Part shown: positions 1 to 7,051 of the stretch, piece by piece
Layout of the letters: each line of letters begins with the position of its first letter
How positions within the stretch are numbered: the stretch's first letter is position 1
NCBI GenBank assembly: GCA_937967805.1
Contig: CALBTC010000135.1
Coordinates: 1 to 7,485 of the forward strand
Direction: 5' to 3'
DNA from: an uncultured Anaerolineaceae bacterium
GTDB taxonomy: Bacteria > Chloroflexota > Anaerolineae > Promineifilales > Promineifilaceae
Length of the DNA stretch: 7,485 nucleotides
The notes under the pieces: model-generated
Told to the model about the DNA's origin: nothing
What the model saw: the letters and a program-made list of their open reading frames with translations, nothing else
Databases searched by the model: none
Position numbers and translations under genes: made by a program

Positions 1-213
1 GGAGCACGCCGCTAATGGGCCCACGGACTGTTGGCTGTTGAGGGTCGCCCCATCCAGGTAGGCGAGCAGAAAGATCCCGGCCAGATTCAGTCCCTTCTAG
101 CTCCGGAAGGCATTTCTGTCCGTGCTCACCAACTTATTGAGAATATCAACCGAGAAGATATTAATGCAATAGAGAAAGCCCACGGCCTATTGGCACTACG
201 CTATGAGCTTTCC

Positions 214-235
214 GGGGTGAACCCGGGTTCACCCC
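214..235. repeat. Palindrome, copy 1 (GTGAACC-CG-GGTTCAC core)
   Basis: This is a perfect 22-bp inverted repeat centred between 224 and 225. Its arms GGGGTGAACC and GGTTCACCCC flank a CG centre. It lies inside the parB reading frame and encodes the peptide VNPGSP. Two further copies of the core occur at 254-273 and 1845-1866. It could be a protein-binding site (possibly parS-like) or a dispersed palindromic element; the window cannot tell these apart. Confidence 0.85.
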
Positions 236-253
236 CCTCACCCGCTGATCCTG

Positions 254-273
254 AGGTGAACCGGGGTTCACCT
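254..273. repeat. Palindrome, copy 2 (GTGAACC-GG-GGTTCAC core)
   Basis: This 20-bp inverted repeat has 9-bp arms AGGTGAACC and GGTTCACCT around a GG centre. It starts 18 bp after copy 1 ends and is read in the same parB frame, giving VNRGSP. Its 18-bp centre, GGTGAACCGGGGTTCACC, is identical to the centre of copy 3 at 1845-1866. Confidence 0.85.
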
Positions 274-833
274 TCCCCGAACCTGGTTCCCTGGTCGGAA
301 GTCAGCAGCGCAATGGGCATTTCTAAGCGTTATCGTATTTACATCACTTCTGTGCTAGATCTCTGCGACGAAGCGCAGGCTATCATCGCCGCACAAAATC
401 TTGCAGAAAAAACTGTTCGTCCCATTGTGCAAAAACTCAAAGATCATCCTGGTCTGCAAGTCGAAGCGCTACAGCAGTTGGTGGCCTGGCAGCGGGAAAA
501 CGAGGTGGAAGAAGGCGTTGACCGTGCCATCAATAACAAGGCGGTGGGTGATTTAGTAACCCGGTTGTTAGCCCGAGAGAACCGAACTGCGCGCCGGCCA
601 CGCATCCAGGTTGCCCCGCACACTCAAAAATTCCAGAGTAACGTGCGCCGTACGCTACACTTTCTCAACAAACTAAAGACAGATGACCTGGTACTGGTAG
701 CCCGTGACCTGGCCCTGGATCAGACGTTTCAGGAAACCGTGCAGGACCTACAGGATTTGAAAGTGCATTTAGAACAGGTGCTGAACCGGGTGGAAGATTA
801 CCGGTCCGAGATCTGATTAACACCAGGCAACGG

Positions 834-870
834 ACAAAGGGGGTGTACCTTACCCTGCCCCCCTTTGTTT
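834..870 (+). terminator. Hairpin after parB, possible terminator
   Basis: The arms ACAAAGGGGG (834-843) and CCCCCTTTGT (859-868) form a 10-bp stem with a 15-nt loop, beginning 17 nt after the parB stop. The downstream T tract is short (GTTT, then CAA), so termination may be partial. It separates parB from the antirepressor-like gene and argues that the latter has its own promoter, although I could not pick out a convincing one at 870-910. Confidence 0.55.
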
Positions 871-923
871 CAAGTTTAGCCTCATTTATTTTGTGAAACG
901 AAAAGGCTGGAAAAGGTTACCTT

Positions 924-1760
924 ATGAGTGAAGAACAAGCCCTGACACCAATTGTCCAGAAAATCGTGACGTTTTATGAAGATGAGATTACGGCCGTTCT
1001 GGTAGAATCCTCCGACGGTCACGAAATACACGTACCCATCGGCCAGTTTTGTGACCTGTTAGGCATCAACCGGCGCGTCCAGATGCAGCGGATTAACGAC
1101 GACGCTGTCCTCTCACAAAAGGTTGTCAACGTTACCGTGACCGGCCCCGGTGGCCCTCAAGCCACCTACTGTTTGCCGTTAGACTACCTTAACGGGTGGC
1201 TCTTCAGCGTAAACGCCAACCGGGTCAAATCCGAAGTACGTGACCGTCTCATCCTCTACCAAGAAAAGTGTTACAAAGTGCTGGCCGAAGCCTTTCGTGA
1301 AGGGCGACTCACGGGCGATCCGGATCTGGATGATTTGCTCAATAGCGGCGAATCACCTGCAGCTCAGGCGTATCGGATGCTACGGGCGCTGACACAACTG
1401 GCACGCAACCAGGTAATCATGGAGGCGCGGCTAGAAGCTCAGGCAGGAAAACTGGATAAACACGAAGAACAACTGGGGGAGCACACCGAACGACTGGAGG
1501 AAGTAGAGGCGACACTGGCTGATCCCGATCGGTTTGTGACGACAACGCAGGCCAGCCGTATCAGCCAGGCAGTAAAGGCCGTAGCATTAGTGCTGGGTAA
1601 AAAGACCAATCGCAATGAATTTGGCGGCGTCTACGGTGAGCTATACCGTAAATTTGAGGTTACGTCCTATAAGGAAATCTCGGCGAGGAAATACCGGGAG
1701 GCAATGGACTTTCTGAACGAATGGTACCAGTCCCTCACGAATGAATCCTTGCCATTCTGA
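924..1760 (+). CDS. Phage antirepressor-type protein (P22_AR_N-like, ORF6C-like C-terminus)
   Basis: Residues about 8-125 resemble the P22 antirepressor N-terminal domain. They include VPIGQFCDLLGINRRVQMQRI, then NVTVTGPGGPQATYCLPLDYLNGWLF, then a helical RVKSEVRDRLILYQEKCYKVLAEAF segment. Residues about 160-200 form a charged, probably coiled-coil helix. Residues about 205-275 (QASRISQAVKAVALVLG ... YGELYRKFEVTSYKEI ... AMDFLNEWYQSL) fit an ORF6C-like C-terminal domain. Such proteins oppose phage repressors or act as DNA-binding switches on prophages and plasmids. The ATG at 924 has AAAAGG seven bases upstream, a modest ribosome site. The frame is intact, unlike those of parB before it and the ftsK-like gene after it. 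The domain pairing is clear; the target of regulation is unknown. Confidence 0.85.
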   Translation: MSEEQALTPIVQKIVTFYEDEITAVLVESSDGHEIHVPIGQFCDLLGINRRVQMQRINDDAVLSQKVVNVTVTGPGGPQATYCLPLDYLNGWLFSVNANRVKSEVRDRLILYQEKCYKVLAEAFREGRLTGDPDLDDLLNSGESPAAQAYRMLRALTQLARNQVIMEARLEAQAGKLDKHEEQLGEHTERLEEVEATLADPDRFVTTTQASRISQAVKAVALVLGKKTNRNEFGGVYGELYRKFEVTSYKEISARKYREAMDFLNEWYQSLTNESLPF

Positions 1761-1783
1761 GTGAAAACCCAACGAGGCCGAGC

Positions 1784-1815
1784 AAAGGGGTGTATGATAA
1801 CATACACCCCTTTTT
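1784..1815 (+). terminator. Strong rho-independent terminator of the antirepressor-like gene
   Basis: A perfect 13-bp stem (AAAGGGGTGTATG at 1784-1796 with CATACACCCCTTT at 1801-1813) closes a four-base ATAA loop and runs into a T5 tract. It begins 24 nt after the stop codon. The A-rich left arm gives a shorter U tract on the minus strand, so it could partly insulate the convergent pseudogene as well. Confidence 0.9.
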
Positions 1816-1844
1816 CATTTGCCTTAGGAGAGTCAAAGCCACCT

Positions 1845-1866
1845 AGGGTGAACCGGGGTTCACCCT
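1845..1866. repeat. Palindrome, copy 3 (GTGAACC-GG-GGTTCAC core)
   Basis: This is a 22-bp inverted repeat with 10-bp arms AGGGTGAACC and GGTTCACCCT around GG. It lies in the intergenic space 30 bp beyond the terminator, between the antirepressor-like gene and the convergent ftsK-like pseudogene. It matches copy 2 exactly over the central 18 bases. Apart from this and the terminator I see nothing supportable between 1761 and 2051. Confidence 0.85.
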
Positions 1867-2051
1867 CACAAGCTCTGTTGACGCATGTTCTCTCATTTTT
1901 GTTTATCACAACAGGACTATCGGGATGCTCTTTTTGGCGCAGCAACACGGAGAGGCGCAGACTGTACAAACCCAGCACCGGGTGTCTCTGCAGTGGAGTA
2001 GCGCTCCTTCCCCTGGCCAATACCCCCAAGAAGTACCGCCCGTACCTTTTA

Positions 2052-3159
2052 TCATATCGCCGTATCATCACCGGTATTGTCCCCAGTACCGGCCGTCATT
2101 TCGCTGTGAATGGCCTTCACTGCCTCATAAGCCTAGTTAAACAGTTCCCGCTGCACGGCCCGCAACGACCATCTTTGACCTAATAGAGCGCGAATTTGCT
2201 GCTCGATCTCACGCTGCTCTTGCACCGGGGCCGTTGCCGGTACAGCATCCGCCCCAACTACGATGGGCAGGGTAAGACGCACCCGGTCGGGCTGCTAGAA
2301 AACTGCGAATCTCCTCATCGCCGGGAGCAAAGGCTACGTCGCGTAAGAGATGGTCCGTCACCGTCATGAACTGGCTCAGCGGCAGCTGCTCGGCACCGCA
2401 GGCACCCAGAATGACGCGACTGGCATCGCCGTCCTTTACACGGAAGGAGAGAGGCAGGCAGTTGCGCCGGAAGCGTAAGTCCAGGCTCTTGTGGGTGGGG
2501 TCTTGCAAAGCCAAGGCTAAATGGACGTCGGCCTTGCGACCCTCGACGGCAATCACGCGGGCACTGCGCCACAAGTCCCGCCGTTCGTTGGTGGGTAGGG
2601 GCGAATTCGTCCATAACGGCCAGGAGACGCGGGGCAGGAGGCGGCGCTGGCCTATCAGCGCTGGGCAATCGTCCCCAGGTGCTGACCCCTGCTTCGCGCA
2701 AAGTAACAAACCGTCTTTGGGTTATTTCGCATAGTACTACAAGATAATCAATAGCGTGAGATGGGTCATCAAGCAGCACGACATGGGCATTCGGATGCTG
2801 CTGGAAAGGTAGAAAATCCGGCCCAGAACGGCCGTAAATAGCTATCTGCCAGCCAGAAGAGGTAAGAAGCGGCGGCAAGCCAAATCTGGACTTGCCGCTG
2901 CCCCCGGTGCCGGCCATGAGCAGGTGGGGATTGGCTTCCGGGTCGGCGACCAACAGGCCATTGGTGCCCATGCTAATGGCAGACCGTTTCCCTGCCATTG
3001 TTGGTACAGAATAGATCAGGGGCATCAGCCGGTATCCGGCTCAATGAGTTGTGGGGCAGATGATGGTGTGAGCGGAACGTAATGGGCTGATGCAGGCTGA
3101 CGGTGCGGTCGCGGCGCGGGTAAGACGATAGGGGAGGGGGATAAACGGGGTGCGGCCGT
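2052..3159 (-). pseudogene. FtsK/HerA-like DNA translocase, multiply frameshifted
   Basis: FtsK/HerA-type ATPases pump double-stranded DNA in division, conjugation or plasmid maintenance. Read from high to low coordinates, the order is as follows. A proline-rich linker ends in APQLIEPDTG (3159 to about 3030) and its frame closes at TGA 3027-3025. A second frame from 3025 carries YSVPTMAG, Walker A GTGGSGKS (2911-2888), LLDDPSHAIDYL and Walker B LLAVMDEFA (to 2600). A third frame continues as PTNERRDLWRSARVIAVEGRKADVHLALALQDPTHKSLDLRFRRN (broken here: ARVIAVEGRK, then VHLALALQDP) to DEEIRSFLAA. A fourth reads RVRLTLPIVVGADAV and ends at TAG 2182-2180. A fifth gives a winged-helix-like LRAVQRELFN, an in-frame TAG (2135-2133), AYEAVKAIHSE, and TGA-TAA at 2054-2049. 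Four frame changes plus stops make this a decayed gene. The true 5' end is not found. Confidence 0.85.
2723..2741. repeat. 19-bp direct repeat, copy 1
   Basis: TATTTCGCATAGTACTACA occurs here inside the ftsK-like pseudogene, where on the minus strand it covers codons for VVLCEI. An exact second copy in the same orientation lies at 3687-3705. It contains the small palindrome TAGTACTA. The flanking bases differ between the copies. Confidence 0.85.
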
Positions 3160-3295
3160 CTACGCGCGAAATTTGGGGGAATAAGGCAATGTCACAGAAT
3201 GGATGTGCCAAAGAAAACATTGGTTGTTGTTCACAGGCATTTGGTTCATCGCCGAGGACTCTAAATTACCGTGAGTTATGCAAGGGCAGGGGGAA

Positions 3296-3589
3296 TCAGG
3301 CTGGGTCTACAGTTGTTACCATGGGCACCGCCATGCCGTAATCCAACAGCTTGATCAGGCACCAGGCAAGATCCTCCTCATTTAGGGGCAGCAACATGCC
3401 GGATTCAGGATGCTCCAGCAAATATTCTTCACAGGCAAAAACAATTTCGGCAAATGTCAATCCCTGCTCCAATCGCAACACCTCACCGACTACCCAACCT
3501 TGCTCACGCCAAAATTGATAAGCCTCAATAGGGAAGGGGCGAAAACGGCCGTTTTCGTGCGTGGCTCGAACATACTTTACTTTTGACAT
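3296..3589 (-). CDS. Small protein of unknown function, 97 aa
   Basis: I do not recognise this family. The protein begins MSKVKYVRATHENGRFRPF and has no signal peptide or membrane segment. It is rich in acidic and aromatic residues (AYQFWREQGWVVG, then FACEEYLLEHPE, then NEEDLAWCLIKLL) and looks like a small cytosolic alpha/beta or helical protein. A longer reading from 3607 is open, but GGAGGT lies eight bases upstream of the ATG at 3589, which fixes the start there and gives 97 residues. The gene lies upstream of the ftsK-like pseudogene on the same strand, separated by about 135 nt with no gene, and is divergent from the helicase gene. The intact frame and strong ribosome site suggest it is expressed. 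Confidence 0.7.
   Translation of the reverse strand: MSKVKYVRATHENGRFRPFPIEAYQFWREQGWVVGEVLRLEQGLTFAEIVFACEEYLLEHPESGMLLPLNEEDLAWCLIKLLDYGMAVPMVTTVDPA
3540..3557. repeat. 18-bp perfect palindrome built on ACGGCCGT
   Basis: CGAAAACGGCCGTTTTCG is a perfect palindrome within the 5' part of the 97-aa gene. It is the longest example of the ACGGCCGT octamer, which also occurs at 990-997, 2828-2835, 3958-3965, 5203-5210 and 5754-5761. Confidence 0.75.
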
Positions 3590-3597
3590 AGAAAAAC

Positions 3598-3603
3598 ACC
3601 TCC
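3598..3603 (-). promoter_or_regulatory. Shine-Dalgarno of the 97-aa gene
   Basis: On the minus strand GGAGGT stands eight bases before ATG at 3589. It is the best ribosome site in the window and decides the start of this gene in favour of the inner ATG rather than 3607. Confidence 0.85.
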
Positions 3604-3686
3604 ACAAAAGAATTCAGGAGATGCGGCCCGTTAGGGATGGTTTCCTAAATGAAGGCAATACGTTTGGCATGTGCAATAAGTCGAGA

Positions 3687-3705
3687 TATTTCGCATAGTA
3701 CTACA
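3687..3705. repeat. 19-bp direct repeat, copy 2
   Basis: This is an exact copy of the 19 bases at 2723-2741, same orientation, 964 bp away. It lies in the divergent intergenic region between the 97-aa gene and the helicase gene. No further similarity to the ftsK-like sequence extends on either side, so it is not simply a second ftsK fragment. Confidence 0.85.
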
Positions 3706-3818
3706 TGCTTAGCCGCTCTACTGTCTGCATTAAGAAAAATAGCAACCTCTATCCTTTAGGCTAATTCTCAAGTGTGAACAGGTTGAGCTATTGATGAAAG
3801 AATGGCTGGTACACACCT

Positions 3819-3847
3819 TTGACACACGTTCTTGCATCGCTTAAACT
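3819..3847 (+). promoter_or_regulatory. Sigma70-like promoter of the helicase gene
   Basis: TTGACA (3819-3824) and TAAACT (3842-3847) are separated by exactly 17 bases. Transcription would start near 3854, about 42 nt before the ATG at 3896. The rest of the divergent gap (3604-3895) holds the 19-bp repeat and no gene that I can support. Confidence 0.6.
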
Positions 3848-3895
3848 TGTTGAATCAGGTCGCCAGTCCAAAAAGCAGAAAATGACTGTACCAAT

Positions 3896-6800
3896 ATGCC
3901 AATGAAACTATCAACTAATGTCATCCCCGAACAAGGCCAAATCGTCACCGTACGCCAACGGCCGTTTGTTGTCACCGATGTTTTAGCCAGCAATATACCA
4001 CCATCACCCCTTGCCCCTACGAAGCCACAGCAGCACCTCCTGACCTTGACATCCATCGAAGATGACGCCCTGGGCGAAACGTTGCAGGTCATCTGGGAAG
4101 TAGAGCCAGGCGCGAAAGTCAGTGAAAAAGTCAGCCTGCCTGATCCGGTAGGCTTCGATGCCCCGGACCGGCTAGGTGCCTTTCTCCACGCCGTTCGCTG
4201 GGGGGCCATTGCCACGGCCGATTCCCGCGCCCTGCAAGCGCCGTTTCGCAGCGGCATTGAGATAGAGGATTATCAGCTCGATCCGCTGGTACGGGCTGTG
4301 CAAATGCCGCGCGTCAGCCTGCTGGTGGCCGATGACGTGGGGTTGGGGAAAACCGTAGAAGCAGGCATGGTCGTTCAGGAGCTGCTGGTGCGGCACCGGG
4401 CACGGACGGTACTCATTATCTGTCCCGCCGGGCTGCAAATTCATTGGCGCGACCAGATGCGGGATAAGTTTGGCCTCGATTTCCGCATTGTGGACAGAGA
4501 CCTGATGAAAGCGCTGCGGCGCAGTCGTGGCATCCACGTCAACCCCTGGACCCACTTCCCTCGCCTCATTACCTCCATTGACTTTATCAAGCGGGAACGG
4601 CCGATGCGTCTCATGCGTGAAGCCCTGCCCACAGAAACGACCTACCCCCGGAAATTTGATTTACTTATCATTGACGAAGCCCACAATGTGGCTCCGGCCG
4701 GCAGCGGCAAATATGCTGTCGATTCGCTGCGGACCCAGGCCGTGCGGACGCTGACGCCTCATTTTGAGCACAGGCTGTTCCTGACCGCCACGCCGCACAA
4801 TGGCTACCAGGAAAGCTTCTCTGCCTTGCTGGAGCTGCTGGATAACCAACGCTTCGCCCGCGGCGTGATGCCCAATCGTGGTCAGTTAGAAGCGGTTATG
4901 GTGCGCCGTCTCAAATCGGAACTGGTGGGGTGGGATGGTCAGCCGCGCTTTCCCCAACGGCAGCTGGATGTCATCGAGGTGGCTTACCCAGATGAAGAGC
5001 GCCAGGTCCACGCCTGGCTTAAGGAATACGCCAGGCTGCGCCATGAAAGTACCGCTGAGCAGGCAACGGAGCAGTTTGCCACCGAGTTTGTCTTGAAACT
5101 GCTTAAAAAACGGCTCTTCTCTTCACCCGCCGCCTTTGCCGCCACGCTGCGGAAACATGAAAAGACGGTAACCGGGCAGAAAGCGTCCAAGCCAAGCAAA
5201 CAACGGCCGTCTCTCGGTATCCTGCGTCGTCAAATTGCCCAAATTGAAGAAGAGTACGCTGATGATGATGAATATGAAGAAGCGGCTGATGGGGCCATCG
5301 CCACCGCCAGCCAGATTTTCCACGCACTAACGCCCCGCGAACGGTGGCTGCTGGATCAGATGAAAGCGTGGGCCGACCGGGCTTCGGCTCAGCGGGACGC
5401 CAAAACCAACGCTCTCATCGGTTGGCTGAAGCAGGTTGTAAAATCGGATGGCCAATGGAATGATGAACGGGTTATCATCTTCACGGAGTACCGTGCCACG
5501 CAAAACTGGCTGCATGAGATTTTAGCCGCCGAAGGCTTAGCGGCCGGCAACCGCTTAATGACGCTTTACGGTGGTATGGACAGCGACGACCGGGAAGCGA
5601 TTAAAGCCGCGTTCCAGGCCAGCCCGGACCAAAGCGATATTCGGATTCTACTGGCCACCGATGCCGCTTCAGAAGGCATTGACCTACAAAACTACTGCCA
5701 CCGCCTGATCCATTTTGAGATTCCCTGGAACCCCAACCGGATGGAGCAGCGCAACGGCCGTATCGACCGGCATGGCCAGCAGCATGATCCCCTTATCTAT
5801 CATTTTGCCCCCCAGGGCTTCAAAAGCCGCCTGGCCGAAGCGCGCGGCGGTGCCCCCGGCGACCTGGAAAACGATCTTGAATTTTTGATGAAGGCTGCCT
5901 ACAAGGTGGAGCAAATTCGCGAAGATTTAGGCAAGGTGGGGCCGGTGATTGCTGCCCAGGTCGAAGAAGCCATGTTGGGCCGGCGTTATGCACTGGACAC
6001 CGCCATGGCCGAAGCTGATGCCGGCGCGGTGCGCCAGATGCTCAGATTTGAGCGCGAGCTACAAAAACGGATTGAAGAAATGATGGCGCAGCTGCAGGAA
6101 ACGCGCCAGACGCTGCAACTTTCTCCAGAGAATATTGAAGACGTGGTGGAAATTGCCCTTTCTCTGGCCGGACAGCCACCGCTGCGTCCGGCCGAAGTAG
6201 CGGGCATTCCAGATGGTAAAGCGTTTCATCTGCCGGCGCTGAGCGGCAGCTGGGCCGTTTGCGCCACCGGACTGGCCCATCCACATACTGGAGAGGTGCG
6301 GCCGATTGTGTTTGATCACAGCCTGGCCCGGCGGCGGGATGATGTTGTCCTGGCCCATTTGAATCACCGGCTGGTGCAGATGTCGCTGCGGCTGCTGCGG
6401 GCTGAGGTGTGGTCGCCGGAAGGGCGGCGTGGCCTGTACCGGCTGACGGCGCAGCAGGTGCCCAATGCCGTTTTGGATACACCCGCCGTCATTGCCCATG
6501 CCCGACTGGTGGTCATCGGCGGCGACAGTCACCGGCTGCATGAAGAAGTGATTACCGCCGGGGGTGTTATTCGTCAGGGTCGTTTTCGTCGTTTTGAGAC
6601 AATTGGTGAGATGGAACGTGTGCTCAGTGCAGTGACCCATCAGCCTGTATCCGCCGCCATGCAGAAGCGGCTGGCGGGTATCTGGCCCGATATTCGTCCC
6701 CAGGTGGAGCGTTCTTTAGAAGTACGGCAGGAGAATCTGATCAACGGCATGACGCGACAGCTCCAGCAATGGGCCGAAAAAGAGCAGCGGGATATTGAAG

Positions 6801-7051
6801 CGGTATTAACCGAGCTGGCCAAAGCGATTGAAGGCGAGCTGGCCGCTCCCAGCTACAAGCAGCTGGAGTTGTTCAATAATAATGAACGCAACCAACTTAG
6901 CCGCAACACAGCTGCTTTGGAGGCACGGCTGGCGGAGATTCCGGCTGAAATTGAGGCGGAACAGGCGGTTATTCAAGCGCGCTACGCTGACCCGCAGCCA
7001 CGACTGTTTCCGGTAGCTGTTACCTTTTTAGTACCCGAACGGCTTTCCTAG
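3896..7051 (+). CDS. drmD: SNF2-type helicase, DrmD-like (class 1 DISARM)
   Basis: This is a 1051-aa superfamily 2 ATPase. Lobe 1 has Walker A GLGKT (149-153, in VADDVGLGKTVEAG), a DEAH box (260-263, LLIIDEAHNVAP) and motif III LTATPHNG (296-303). Lobe 2 has VIIFTEYR (526-533), LYGG (557-560), LLATDAASEGIDL (585-597) and motif VI QRNGRIDRHGQ (618-628). An acidic stretch (about 450-465) links the lobes, and long charged helices fill 660-725 and 950-1030. The N-terminal GQIVTVRQRPFVVTDV, the VRWGAIATAD segment and DYQLDPLVRAVQMPR match what I remember of DrmD, the SNF2-like helicase of class 1 DISARM anti-phage systems; its length also fits. All core motifs are intact. ATG 3896 is the first possible start (stop TGA at 3851) but has no clear ribosome site; ATG 3902 is an alternative. 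A RapA/HepA-like or stand-alone defence helicase is the other option. Confidence 0.75.
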   Translation: MPMKLSTNVIPEQGQIVTVRQRPFVVTDVLASNIPPSPLAPTKPQQHLLTLTSIEDDALGETLQVIWEVEPGAKVSEKVSLPDPVGFDAPDRLGAFLHAVRWGAIATADSRALQAPFRSGIEIEDYQLDPLVRAVQMPRVSLLVADDVGLGKTVEAGMVVQELLVRHRARTVLIICPAGLQIHWRDQMRDKFGLDFRIVDRDLMKALRRSRGIHVNPWTHFPRLITSIDFIKRERPMRLMREALPTETTYPRKFDLLIIDEAHNVAPAGSGKYAVDSLRTQAVRTLTPHFEHRLFLTATPHNGYQESFSALLELLDNQRFARGVMPNRGQLEAVMVRRLKSELVGWDGQPRFPQRQLDVIEVAYPDEERQVHAWLKEYARLRHESTAEQATEQFATEFVLKLLKKRLFSSPAAFAATLRKHEKTVTGQKASKPSKQRPSLGILRRQIAQIEEEYADDDEYEEAADGAIATASQIFHALTPRERWLLDQMKAWADRASAQRDAKTNALIGWLKQVVKSDGQWNDERVIIFTEYRATQNWLHEILAAEGLAAGNRLMTLYGGMDSDDREAIKAAFQASPDQSDIRILLATDAASEGIDLQNYCHRLIHFEIPWNPNRMEQRNGRIDRHGQQHDPLIYHFAPQGFKSRLAEARGGAPGDLENDLEFLMKAAYKVEQIREDLGKVGPVIAAQVEEAMLGRRYALDTAMAEADAGAVRQMLRFERELQKRIEEMMAQLQETRQTLQLSPENIEDVVEIALSLAGQPPLRPAEVAGIPDGKAFHLPALSGSWAVCATGLAHPHTGEVRPIVFDHSLARRRDDVVLAHLNHRLVQMSLRLLRAEVWSPEGRRGLYRLTAQQVPNAVLDTPAVIAHARLVVIGGDSHRLHEEVITAGGVIRQGRFRRFETIGEMERVLSAVTHQPVSAAMQKRLAGIWPDIRPQVERSLEVRQENLINGMTRQLQQWAEKEQRDIEAVLTELAKAIEGELAAPSYKQLELFNNNERNQLSRNTAALEARLAEIPAEIEAEQAVIQARYADPQPRLFPVAVTFLVPERLS

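Larger units (their letters stand above)
1..816 (+). pseudogene. parB: ParB/Spo0J-type partition protein, 5' end outside window, in-frame stop
   Basis: ParB proteins bind centromere-like parS sites and load partition complexes on plasmids and chromosomes. Frame 1 reads from base 1 as GARR-stop-WAHGLLAVEGRPIQV. This fits the ParB GxRRxxA nucleotide-binding box followed by the usual (I/V)PV-type strand, except that TAA at 13-15 interrupts it. The frame then stays open to TGA at 814-816. It carries the second ParB signature, QLIENINREDINAIEKA (codons about 51-67), a helix-turn-helix-like stretch (WSEVSSAMGISKRYR) and a long helical C-terminal half. About 25 residues between the ENINRED helix and the HTH look inserted and are encoded by two palindromes. 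Only TTG (31) and CTG (28) follow the stop, without a visible ribosome site, so a new start there is unlikely. I infer a nonsense-broken gene; a sequencing error or stop read-through is possible. The family call is firm, the broken state less so. Confidence 0.75.

Noticed and set aside
867..899. Split inverted repeat GTTTCA...TGAAAC before the antirepressor-like gene
   Set aside because: Only six-base arms 21 nt apart; easily due to chance, although it lies where an operator or split parS-like site might be.
1667..2071. Minus-strand open frame starting MMIRRYDKRYGRYFLGVL that overlaps the end of the ftsK-like pseudogene
   Set aside because: Its end runs antisense through the terminator and the antirepressor-like gene, no good ribosome site precedes it, and no family is recognisable. 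A short remnant gene at about 1870-2071 cannot be excluded.
1761..2183. Plus-strand open frames at 1761-2183 and 1925-2140
   Set aside because: The first begins with GTG directly after the antirepressor stop and reads through a strong terminator and a palindrome; both overlap the ftsK-like pseudogene and have low-complexity, non-family-like products.
2366..2734. Plus-strand 122-aa open frame
   Set aside because: It is antisense to the conserved motor part of the ftsK-like pseudogene, where the minus-strand residues match the family.
3150..3341. Plus-strand 63-aa open frame
   Set aside because: No ribosome site, unlikely composition, and overlap with the 3' end of the 97-aa gene.
4172..6822. 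Many minus-strand open frames inside the helicase gene
   Set aside because: The plus-strand frame carries every SF2 helicase motif in order; the antisense frames are shadows of GC-rich coding sequence.
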